From contig CM055883.1 of the NCBI GenBank assembly GCA_029582165.1, positions 23,773,501 through 23,837,500 of the forward strand: a DNA stretch of 64,000 bases, in the 5' to 3' direction. The DNA comes from Portulaca oleracea. Lineage: Eukaryota > Streptophyta > Magnoliopsida > Caryophyllales > Portulacaceae. Of this stretch, positions 1 through 10,366 are shown one piece after another (the first letter of the stretch is position 1; each line of letters starts with the position of its first letter). Below the pieces are notes generated by a model, which was given only the letters and a program-made list of their open reading frames with translations, did no database searches and was not told the DNA's origin. The translations under genes and the position numbers were made by a program.

Positions 1-1868
1 GACTTTAAGGTTGTTTCAAGGAATACTCTAAAGTCCGATATCATGGCTGCTTACAAGGAAGAGAGAGAATGTTTAAAAAGACTAATTGCATCACAAGAAG
101 GACGAGTTGCCATTACTCGATATGTGGTGCAAAGCATCGAGAAAGGGGGTATATGGCGTGATGTACTTCATCGATGAAGAGTGGACTTTACAAAGTCGTA
201 TTATTCGATAAGTAACTTTCCTACATTCTTTTATTGTATTTTTCTTCATTGCTTGTGAATTTTACAACATATCTAATTGATTAATTTGTTTACTTTCATT
301 TAGATATGCATATGTACCATGTCCACATACCACCGTCACTATTTCTAAAGTGTTGCTTGATTGTTTGGTAGATTTTAATTTGGATGAGAGACTTTCAACT
401 ATTACCGTGGATAACTGCTCGACCAATGACGGTGTTATAGAGAATTTCTTTGGAAAAGCTTGATTATACAACACTTATGTTGGATGGTAAATTTTGCACA
501 TGCGATGTTGTGCTCATATATTGAATTTGATTGTTCGAGATGGTTTAATTGTAATTGGTAATGCTATTGAGAAGGTTCGGGATGCATTAGCTTTTGGGCG
601 CAACTCAAAAGGGTTGAAAAATTTGAAGATGCTTGTAGGTACTATAAGCTTGGAGGAGGCAAGAAGCTTGAGTTGGATAGTTTGACCAGATGGAATTCAA
701 CTTATGACATGCTAGAGACTGCCCTTCACTACAAAGATGTTTTGTAAGGTTGAAGAAGAATAGCAAAGGAAAAGTTGAAAAGTTCTCATTACCTACTCAA
801 GAAGAGTGGCGGATGGCTAGGAAATTTGTGATCTTTGGTCTTATTTAAGTGTGTCACGAGAAGAAATTTCAGTTGAAATATCCCACGCCAATTAATTTTT
901 TGAAAAAGTTTGTGGAATTAGATTGGCATTGAGAAATTGGATGGTGTGTGGGAATTCTGTGATTGAGACTATGGCTAAGAGTATGTTTGTGAAGTTTGAC
1001 AAATATTGGGATGACATACATGGACTTTTAGGAGTAGCTTGATGTTGGATCCTAGAAGAAAAATGGAATGCGTATCATTTTTATGATCTTATATATGGAG
1101 ATGAGGTGAGTATCAACGTGCTAGAGTTAAGAATTTATTGCATGACTTATTTGAGAATTATAAGATATAACTTGATTCAATGCGAGTCATCTCCAAAACA
1201 TTCTATGGACGGATTCTAGTTACGGGAAATTACCATTGGAGGGTGTGGAATATTGTTTAATGTGGCAAAACCATGTGAAAATACAAACACCTAAGAAGAC
1301 GACCAAATCGAAGTTGATAATTACTTGGAAGAGGAGCAATTTCACTTGATGATGTTAAATCAAGGCTTTTGGCATGGTGGAAAATCAACTCAGTCGGTTC
1401 CCAATCCTTTCTATGATAGCGAGAGATATCCTTGCGATTGCCAATTTCTACCGTTCCTTGAGAGTGCATTTAGTGTGGGTGGTAAACTTATTAGCCCACA
1501 TCGCGATGAACTTAAACCAACAACTGTTGAAGCTTTGATGTGTCTTCAAAGTTGGCGAGGTGTGATGTTTGAAGGTAAGTCATTAATTATTTGCTTATTC
1601 GTGATAAGTTTCAAGAGTTTTGTACTTTCATTCTAATAAATAATTCATTTTTTTTGTATATTTGGTCGTAGATGCTACTAAAGAAAATCCTTTCGCATTG
1701 TCCACTGTCGATGAAGATGAGGACGCTATTGATAATGAGGTACTTCAAAAGCATTGTAATTCATTTTGTTTGCTAAATTTTTCTTCAATGAATAATTTAA
1801 CTGTTGTATTCTAATCTCCTATATTAATTTTGTTGTTTTTATTACAGGTGCAAGTTCAAGATGATTGA
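1..1868 (+). pseudogene. hAT transposase, copy 0 (partial, frameshifted)
   Basis: Begins inside the transposase at the segment DFKVVSRNTLKSDIM. It keeps the AAYKEERECLKRL frame that copies 1, 5 and 6 have lost by one base. The frame is then broken at the first catalytic-Asp segment (ACTCGATATG where cleaner copies read ACTACTGATATG) and at many later points. The hATC dimerisation segment is recognisable at about 1310-1575, ending in AFSVGGKLISPHR and LMCLQSWRGVMF. Introns with GTAAGT donors and TAG/CAG acceptors are present. The longest intact pieces are under 105 codons. It is not a functional gene as given. Confidence 0.88.
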
Positions 1869-2401
1869 TGGAATTTGAAGCATTGTACCTTTGAGAGTTT
1901 CATATTTGCAAACATTAGACATTTTTAATGGAAGCAAACATTGGACATTCGGTTATGTACTTGTGTGACTTTATGTGTTGTATTTTGTTATGTATGAATT
2001 ATGATTGGTATGTAATACTTTTATTTTAGGTTTTATTGTTTTGGAATCTTATGATGATTGAGACATTATTTCTGATGTATAATAGTTATGATGGTTTTGG
2101 AATCATTTTATGGAATTGTATAATAGGTAATCGGAGTCGGAGTTAATCGGAGTCGGAGTTAATCGGAGTCGAATGAAATCATTTTATGGACTTGTATATG
2201 ATTAATCAGTCGGAGGTAATCGGAGGTAGTCGGTCGGAGAGTGTCAGTCGGAGTTGGAGTTAGGCACCTCCGATTAAGTTCGGTTGAAGGTCCTCTCACC
2301 TCAGGTGTCGGATTTGGAGGTGGAACTCCACCTCCGATTATTAATTGGAGCGAAGGTGAAGGTACCTACCTCCGATTCACCTCCGACCATTGCCATCCCT
2401 A
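1..2401 (+). repeat. hAT array unit 0 (5' truncated by window edge)
   Basis: Holds the last three quarters of the transposase gene (1-1868) and the 3' tail (1869-2401). The window opens in the segment equivalent to 3965 of the next unit. The tail has fewer intact TCGGAG hexamers than other units because several bases are missing around 2203-2275. Its body has many single and double base losses relative to units 1, 5 and 6. Confidence 0.88.
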
Positions 2402-3463
2402 GTTCTCATAGCCTCTCTTCACTGTCTTCTCACTTTCCCGTCGTCCGTCTCCACTCCCTCCACTCGCCGTCGCCGTCGCCACTCCTTCCACTCGCTGTCG
2501 CCGTCGACACTCCCTCCACTCGTCGTCGCCGTCGCCATCGCCATCGCCATCGATTGAGCAGGTACGCAATGTACGCTCGATCTAGGGTTTGATTCGTTCT
2601 TCCTATTCGATTGTTATAAATTTCTGTAAGTATAAATTTCTGGTATAAATTTCTGGGATTTACTTAGAAGTAGAATTGCTTACATCTTCTTTGTGGCCGT
2701 GAAGTTCCGAGCTGAGTTGATACTCCTGGAAATCGATCTCCATTGTTGTGCTCTGGGAGTAGGTTTCTTTGAATACCAGTCTAAAAGTTAGCAAGTAGAT
2801 TTCTCTGGGAGTAGATTTTTGTTTGAGTTGTAAATTTCTGGGATTTATTTTTGTTCAAGTAGATCTCCATTGTTGTGCTCTGGGCCGTGAAGTTCCCTAT
2901 GAAGTTACTGACAAGACTTGTTGAGTTGTTGTTCGTTTTCAAATTTCAACTGTGTCTTGAATCTCTTGATTCTTGATGCTCTCTCAAAATTTCAACAGGG
3001 AATAAAGGAACATTATTGATAAGTTCTTGTTCATATGCTGAATTTTTCATCAGGATTAAGGAATGATCTGTTTTATTTTTGATAAGTTACTGACTTATTG
3101 TTATTGATTTTAATAGCAAGAAAAAAAAATCAAATTTAAATAAAAATACAACAGGAAAATAAATCAGATTTTAAAGGCAAGAAAAAAAAAACACAACAGA
3201 AAAAAAATCAAATTTAAATAAAAACTCAGCAAAAAAAAATCAGATTTTAATGGGTGGGTCATGGATGGGTCAGGGTCAGTTGGCCCATGACCCGGCCCTA
3301 CTCCTTGTCTCTAAAGTCTTAACCCGACCCTAGCCCATAAGCGTAAAGGGTCAGCCCTGACCCGACCCAACCCAGCCCGTTGCCCAGCCCTAGTCTTAGA
3401 GTATTCCTTCTTACTCCTCTTATTTTGTTTTACCTATTGTCGTAACAGTGACTGTTGTTCAAG
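2402..3463 (+). other. Non-coding leader of array unit 1 (model for all units)
   Basis: Starts directly after a hAT terminus. It contains a CT-rich plant-leader-like stretch, GCAGGTACGC near 2559 as a possible 5' splice donor, CTAGGGTTT (2582-2590), and TAACAG at 3444-3449 as a possible acceptor 14 bases before the transposase ATG. A 5' UTR intron of about 0.9 kb is therefore plausible. Peptides that can be translated from the CG-rich part differ in frame between units and look like chance frames. Equivalent leaders begin at 6404, 10367, 14287, 18224 and 22200. Confidence 0.55.
3244..3392 (+). repeat. Second hAT-like terminus embedded in the leader
   Basis: A GGGTC/GACCC-rich segment ends GTTGCCCAGCCCTA. 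Its complement (TAGGGCTGGGCAAC) resembles a plant hAT end and the main terminus of this array (TAGGGATGGCAATGG) but is not the same. Repeated CGACCC, GACCCGGCC and GGGTCAG blocks look like subterminal transposase-binding repeats. Both termini in the unit point the same way (right-end orientation). Copies end near 7387, 11316, 15232, 19197 and 23179. It may be the remnant of a non-autonomous hAT inserted in the leader; I found no partner end. Confidence 0.5.
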
Positions 3464-5857
3464 ATGACTGATGAAACCATACCTTCCAATGCTATTGATT
3501 TGGAATCTATGCAAGGGGAATCATCTCCAGTTGTGGCAAATGTGACTCCCAGTGGCCAAATTGGTAACAATGCAGTTGAGGGGGAAGATACTGATGGACG
3601 GAAAAGAAAGAGAAAGACAACATCAGGAGTGTGGGAATATTTTGACAAAGTTACAATAAAAGGTCGGGAAAGGGCATTATGCAAAGGTTGCAAAAATGAT
3701 TATGTTGGTGGTAGCAAGAGTGGAACTACACATTTGTGGGAACATTTGAAAAAATGTTTAAAGACCACAAACAAAGTTGACATTGCGCAAAGCTTCTTGA
3801 AAGGAACAATTAAGAAGGATAGTACTTCTATTACAGTGGGAAAGTACAAGTTCAGTCAAGATTTAGCAAGGCATGAGTTATGTAATATGATTGCATTGCA
3901 TGGCTATCCTCTTAGCATGGTTGACCACATTGGATTTATTAGATATTCAAAAGTCTTGAATCCAGACTTTAAGGTTGTTTCAAGGAATACTCTGAAGTCC
4001 GATATCATGGCTGCTTCAAGGAAGAGAGAGAATGTTTAAAAAGACTAATTGCATCACAAGAAGGACGAGTTGCCATTACTACTGATATGTGGACTGCAAA
4101 GCATCAGAAAAGGGGGTATATGGCCGTGACAGCGCACTTCATCGATGAAGAGTGGACTTTACAAAGTCGTATTATTCGGTAAGTAACTTTCCTACATTCT
4201 TTTATTGTATTTTTTCTTCATTGCTTGTGAATTTTACAACATATCTAATTGATTAATTTGTTTACTTTCATTTAGATATGCATATGTACCATGTCCACAT
4301 ACCACCGTCACTATTTCTAAAGTGTTGCTTGATTGTTTGGTAGATTTTAATTTGGATGAGAGACTTTCAACTATTACCGTGGATAACTGCTCGACCAATG
4401 ACGGTGTTATAGAGAATTTGCTGGAAAAGCTTGATTATACAACACTTATGTTGGATGGTAAATTTTTGCACATGCGATGTTGTGCTCATATATTGAATTT
4501 GATTGTTCGAGATGGTTTAATTGTAATTGGTAATGCTATTGAGAAGGTTCGGGATGCAGTAGCTTTTTGGAGCGCAAATCAAACATGGGTTGAAAAATTT
4601 GAAGATTCATGTAGGTCATAAAAGCTTGTAGGAGGCAAGAAGCTTGAGTTGTATAGTTTGAACAGATGGAATTCAACTTATGAAATGCTAGAGCGCCCTT
4701 CACTACAAAGATGTTTTTGTAAGGTTGAAGAAGAATAGCAAAGGAAAAGTTGAAAAGTTCTCATTACCTACTCAAGAAGAGTGGCAGATGGCTAGGGAAA
4801 TTTGTGATCGGCTGGTCTTATTTAAGTGTGTCACAGAAGAAATTTCAGGTTCGAAATATCCCACCGCCAATTAATTTTTTGAAAAAGTTTGTGGAATTAG
4901 ATTGGCATTGAGAAATTGGATGGTGTGTGGGAATTCTGTGATTGAGACTATGGCTAAGAGTATGTTTGTGAAGTTTGACAAATATTGGGATGACATACAT
5001 GGACTTTTGGGAGTAGCTTCAGTGTTGGATCCTAGAAGAAAAATGGAATGCGTATCATTTTTTTATGATCTTATATATGGAGATGAGGCTGAGTATCAAC
5101 GTGCTAGAGTTAAGAATTTATTGCATGACTTATTTGAGAATTATAAGATATAACTTGATTCAATGTCTGAGTCATCTCCAAAACATTCTATGGAGACGGA
5201 TTCTAGTTCTGGGAAATTACCATTGGAGGGTGTGGAATATTGTTTAATGTGGCAAAACCATGTGAAAATACAAACACCTAAGAAGACAGCCAAATCTGAA
5301 GTTGATAATTACTTGGAAGAGGAACGAATTTCACTTGATGATGTTAAATCAAGGCTTTTGGCATGGTGGAAAATCAACTCAGGTCAGTTCCCAATCCTTT
5401 CTATGATAGCGAGAGATATCCTTGCAGTGCCAATTTCTACCGTTCCTTCAGAGAGTGCATTTAGTGTGGGTGGTAAACTTATTAGCCCACATCGCAGTAG
5501 ACTTAAACCAACAACTGTTGAAGCTTTGATGTGTCTTCAAAGTTGGCGAGGTGTGATGTTTGAAGGTAAGTCATTAATTATTTGCTTATTCGTGATAAGT
5601 TTCAAGAGTTTTGTACTTTCATTCTAATAAATAATTCATTTTTTTTGTATAATTGGTCGTAGATGCTACTAAAGAAAATCCTTTCGCATTGTCCATCGTC
5701 GATGAAGATGAGGACTATTGATAATGAGGTACTTCAAAAGCATTGTAATTCATTTTGTTTGCTAAATTTTTCTTCAATGAATAATTTAATCATTGTATTC
5801 TAATCTCCTATATTAATTTTGTTGTTTTTATTACAGGTGCAAGTTCAAGATGATTGA
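3464..5857 (+). pseudogene. hAT transposase, copy 1 (BED zinc finger, hATC domain)
   Basis: ATG at 3464 (MTDETIPSNAIDL) follows a plausible 3' splice site (TAACAG at 3444-3449). A BED zinc finger spans about codons 50-92, with CKGC and HLWEHLKKC ligands after a basic GRKRKRK stretch that could direct nuclear entry. The RNase H-like catalytic core follows (ITTDMWT; ITVDNCSTND), then the DUF4413-like segment (VLDPRRKMECVSFF) and the hATC domain with PSESAFSVGG. Introns are 4179-4275, 5566-5662 and 5729-5836; the last exons encode an acidic tail ending QVQDD. Lesions: one base lost near 4013 gives a stop at 4037-4039, an in-frame TAA at 4872-4874, a TAA at 5151-5153 shared by every copy, and two bases lost near 5714. 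Confidence 0.92.
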
Positions 5858-6403
5858 TGGAATTTGAAGCATTGTACCTTTGAGAGTTTCATATTTGCAA
5901 ACATTAGACATTTTTTTAATGGAAGCAAACATTGGACATTCGGTTATGTACTTGTGTGACTTTATGTGTTGTATTTTGTTATGTATGAATTATGATTGGT
6001 ATGTAATACTTTTATTTTAGGTTTTATTGTTTTGGAATCTTATGATGATTGAGACATTATTTCTGATGTATAATAGTTATGATGGTTTTGGAATCATTTT
6101 ATGGAATTGTATAATAGGTAATCGGAGTCGGAGTTAATCGGAGTCGGAGTTAATCGGAGTCGAATGAAATCATTTTATGGACTTGTATAACAGTTAATCG
6201 GAGTCGGAGGTAATCGGAGGTAGTCGGAGTCGGAGGTAATCGGAGTCGGAGTTGGAGTTAGGCACCTCCGATTAAGTTCGGATTTGAAGGTCCTCTCACC
6301 TCCGATTAATCGGATTTGGAGGTGGAACTCCACCTCCGATTATTAATTGGAGCGAAGGTGTAGGTAGCTTCCTCCGATTCTCCTCCGTCCATTGCAATCC
6401 CTA

Positions 6404-9400
6404 GTTCTCATAGCCTCTCTTCACCGTCTTCTCACTTTCCGCCGTCCGCCTCCACTCCTCCACTGCCGCCGTCGCCACTCCTTCCACTCGCTGTCGCCGT
6501 CGACACTCCCTCCACTCGTCGTCGCCGTCGCCATCGCCATCGCCATCGATTGAGCAGGTACGCAATGTACGCTCGATCTAGGGTTTGATTCGTTCTTCCT
6601 ATTCGATTGTTATAAATTTCTGTAAGTATAAATTTCTGGTATAAATTTCTGGGATTTACTTAGAAGTAGAATTGCTTACATCTTCTTTGTGGCCGTGAAG
6701 TTCCGAGCTGAGTTGATACTCCCGAAATCGATCTCCATTGTTGTGCTCTGGGAGTAGGTTTCTTTGAATACCAGTCTAAAAGTTAGCAAGTAGATTTCTC
6801 TGGGAGTAGATTTTTGTTTGAGTTGTAAATTTCTGGGATTTATTTTTGTTCAAGTAGATCTCCATTGTTGTGCTCTGGGCCGTGAAGTTCCCTATGAAGT
6901 TACTGACAAGACTTGTTGAGTTGTTGTTCGTTTTCAAATTTCAACTGTGTCTTGAATCTCTTGATTCTTGATGCTCTCTCAAAATTTCAACAGGGAATAA
7001 AGGAACATTATTGATAAGTTCTTGTTCATATGCTGAATTTTTCATCAGGATTAAGGAATGATCTGTTTTATTTTTGATAAGTTACTGACTTATTGTTATT
7101 GATTTTAATAGCAAGAAAAAAAAATCAAATTTAAATAAAAATACAACAGGAAAATAAATCAGATTTTAAAGGCAAGAAAAAAAAAACACAACAGAAAAAA
7201 AATCAAATTTAAATAAAAACTCAGCAAAAAAAAATCAGATTTTAATGGGTGGGTCATGGATGGGTCAGGGTCAGTTGGCCCATGACCCGGCCCTACTCCT
7301 TGTCTCTAAAGTCTTAACCCGACCCTAGCCCATAAGCGTAAAGGGTCAGCCCTGACCCGACCCAACCCAGCCCGTTGCCCAGCCCTAGTCTTAGAGTATT
7401 CCTTCTTACTCCTCTTATTTTGTTTTACCTATTGTCGTAACAGTGACTGTTGTTCTAGATGACTGATGAACCCATACCTTCCAATGCTATTGATTTGGAA
7501 TCTATGCAGGAATCATCTCAGGTGGCAAATGTGACTCCAGTGGCCAAATTGGTAACAATGCATTGAGGGGAAGATACGATGGACGGAAAAGAAAGAGAAA
7601 GACAACATCGAGGTGGGAATATTTTGACAAAGTTACAATAAAAGGTCGAAAGGGCATTATGCAAAGGTTGCAAAAATGATTATGTTGGTGGTAGCAAGAG
7701 TGGAACTACACATTTGTGGGAACATTTGAAAAATGTTTAAAGACCACAAACAAAGTTGACATTGCGCAAAGCTTCTTGAAAGGAACAATTAAGAAGGATA
7801 GTACTTCTATTACAGTGGGAAAGTACAAGTTCACCAAGATTTAGCAAGGCATGAGTTATGTAATATGATTGCATTGCATGGCTATCCTCTTAGCATGGTT
7901 GACCACATTGGATTTATTAGATATTCAAAAGTCTTGAATCCAGACTTTAAGGTTGTTTCAAGGAATACTCTGAAGTCCGATATCATGGTCGCTACAAGGA
8001 AGAGAGAGAATGTTTAAAAGACTAATTGCATCACAAGAAGGACGAGTTGCCATTACTCGATATGTGGACCGCAAAGCATCGAAAAGGGGGTATATGGCGT
8101 GATAACAAGACTTCATCGATGAAGAGTGGACTTTACAAAGTCGTATTATTCGTAAGTAACTTTCCTACATTCTTTTATTGTATTTTTCTTCATTGCTTGT
8201 GAATTTTACAACATATCTAATTGATTAATTTGTTTACTTTCATTTAGATATGCATATGTACCATGTCCACATACCACCGCTACTATTTCTAAAGTGTTGC
8301 TTGATTGTTTGGTAGATTTTAATTTGGATGAGACTTTCAACTATTACCGTGGATAATCGTCGACCAATGACGGTGTTATAGAGAATTTGCTGGAAAAGCT
8401 TGATTATACAACACTTATGTATGATGGTAAATTTTTGCACATGCGATGTTGTGCTCATCTATTGAATGTGATTGTTCGAGATGGTTTCAGTGAAATAGGT
8501 AATGCTATTGAGAAGGTTCGATGCAGAGCTTTTGAGCGCAACTCAAAAAGGGTTGAAAATTTGAAGATGCTTGTAGGTACTATAAGCTTGGAGGAGGCAA
8601 GAAGCTTGAGTTGGATTGTTTTACCAGATGGAATTCAACTTATGACATGCTAGAGACTGCCCTTCACTACAAAGATGTTTTTGTAAGGTTGAAGAAGAAT
8701 AGCAAAGGAAAAGTTGAAAAGTTCTCATTACCTACTCAAGAAGAGTGGCAGATGGCTAGGGAAATTTGTGATCGGCTGGTCTTATTTAAGTGTGTAACAT
8801 AAGAAATTTCAGGTTCGAATATCCCACCGCCAATTAATTTTTGAAAAGTTTGTGGAATTAGATTGGCATTGAGAAATTGGATGGTGTGTGGGAATTCTGT
8901 GATTGAGACTATGGCTAAGAGTATGTTTGTGAAGTTTGACAAATATTGGGATGACATACATGGACTTTTGGGAGTAGCTTCAGTGTTGGATCCTAGAAGA
9001 AAAATGGAATGCGTATCATTTTTTTATGATCTTATATATGGAGATGAGGCTGAGTATCAACGTGCTAGAGTTAAGAATTTATTGCATGACTTATTTGAGA
9101 ATTATAAGATATAACTTGATTCAATGTCTGAGTCATCTCCAAAACATTCTATGGAGACGGATTCTAGTTCTGGGAAATTACCATTGGAGGGTGTGGAATA
9201 TTGTTTAATGTGGCAAAACCATGTGAAAATACAAACACCTAAGAAGACAGCCAAATCTGAAGTTGATAATTACTTGGAAGAGGAACGAATTTCACTTGAT
9301 GATGTTAAATCAAGGCTTTTGGCATGGTGGAAAATCAACTCAGGTCAGTTCCCAATCCTTTCTATGATAGCGAGAGATATCCTTGCAGTGCCAATTTCTA

Positions 9401-10366
9401 CCGTTCCTTCAGAGAGTGCATTTAGTGTGGGTGGTAAACTTATTAGCCCACATCGCAGTAGACTTAAACCAACAACTGTTGAAGCTTTGATGTGTCTTCA
9501 AAGTTGGCAAGGTGTGATGTTTGAAGGTAAGTCATTAATTATTTGCTTATTCGTGATAAGTTTCAAGAGTTTTGTACTTTCATTCTAATAAATAATTCAT
9601 TTTTTTTGTATAATTGGTCGTAGATGCTACTAAAGAAAATCCTTTCGCATTGTCCACTGTCGATGAAGATGAGGACGCTATTGATAATGAGGTACTTCAA
9701 AAGCATTGTAATTCATTTTGTTTGCTAAATTTTTCTTCAATGAATAATTTAACTGTTGTATTCTAATCTCCTATATTAATTTTGTTTTTTTTATTACAGG
9801 TGCAAGTTCAAGATGATTGATGGAATTTGAAGCATTGTACCTTTGAGAGTTTCATATTTGCAAACATTAGACATTTTTTTAATGGAAGCAAACATTGGAC
9901 ATTCGGTTATGTACTTGTGTGACTTTATGTGTTGTATTTTGTTATGTATGAATTATGATTGGTATGTAATACTTTTATTTTAGGTTTTATTGTTTTGGAA
10001 TCTTATGATGATTGAGACATTATTTCTGATGTATAATAGTTATGATGGTTTTGGAATCATTTTATGGAATTGTATAATAGGTAATCGGAGTCGGAGTTAA
10101 TCGGAGTCGGAGTTAATCGGAGTCGAATGAAATCATTTTATGGACTTGTATAACAGTTAATCGGAGTCGGAGGTAATCGGAGGTAGTCGGAGTCGGAGGT
10201 AATCGGAGTCGGAGTTGGAGTTAGGCACCTCCGATTAAGTTCGGATTTGAAGGTCCTCTCACCTCCGATTAATCGGATTTGGAGGTGGAACTCCACCTCC
10301 GATTATTAATTGGAGCGAAGGTGAAGGTACCTACCTCCGATTCACCTCCGACCATTGCCATCCCTA
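6404..10366 (+). repeat. hAT array unit 2
   Basis: Leader 6404-7458, second hAT-like terminus ending near 7387, transposase 7459-9820, tail 9821-10366. The first part of the transposase (7459 to about 8850) is dense in small indels, while the stretch from 8860 to 9820 is almost identical to unit 1. The damage is therefore patchy within the unit. Confidence 0.9.
7459..9820 (+). pseudogene. hAT transposase, copy 2 (frameshifted)
   Basis: Same gene as copy 1. The BED zinc-finger exon is broken by at least six small losses between 7508 and 7652, so no long N-terminal frame survives. The central exon has further indels (8040-8110, 8350-8360, 8520-8560, 8800-8850). TAA stops lie at 8835-8837 and 9112-9114. 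From 8863 onward it matches copy 1 almost perfectly, including the hATC frame 9124-9588. One difference in hATC is SWQGVMF for SWRGVMF. Confidence 0.9.

Larger units (their letters stand above)
2402..6403 (+). repeat. hAT array unit 1
   Basis: Leader 2402-3463, transposase 3464-5857, tail 5858-6403. The leader opens with a CT/CG-rich stretch containing a CCATCG microsatellite near 2530-2555, then a telo-box-like CTAGGGTTT (2582-2590), an A-rich stretch with three similar AAATCAGATTTTAA segments (3165-3250), and a second hAT-like terminus (about 3244-3392). This is one of the cleaner copies in its body. Its terminus differs slightly from the others (ATTGCAATCCCTA). Confidence 0.9.

Noticed and set aside
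2284..2592. Open frame over the unit leader (Ser/Pro/Arg-rich peptide), repeated in each unit
   Set aside because: It starts in hAT terminal repeats, changes frame between units and follows CG-rich microsatellite sequence; no homology recognised.
5163..5627. Separate short gene starting MSESSPKHSME in each unit
   Set aside because: It is the hATC domain of the transposase in the same frame as the preceding part, cut off by one TAA.
3464..5857. Transposase copies as a domesticated ZBED/DAYSLEEPER-type host gene family
   Set aside because: Every copy has stops or shifts and sits next to hAT terminal repeats; domesticated genes lose termini and keep the frame.
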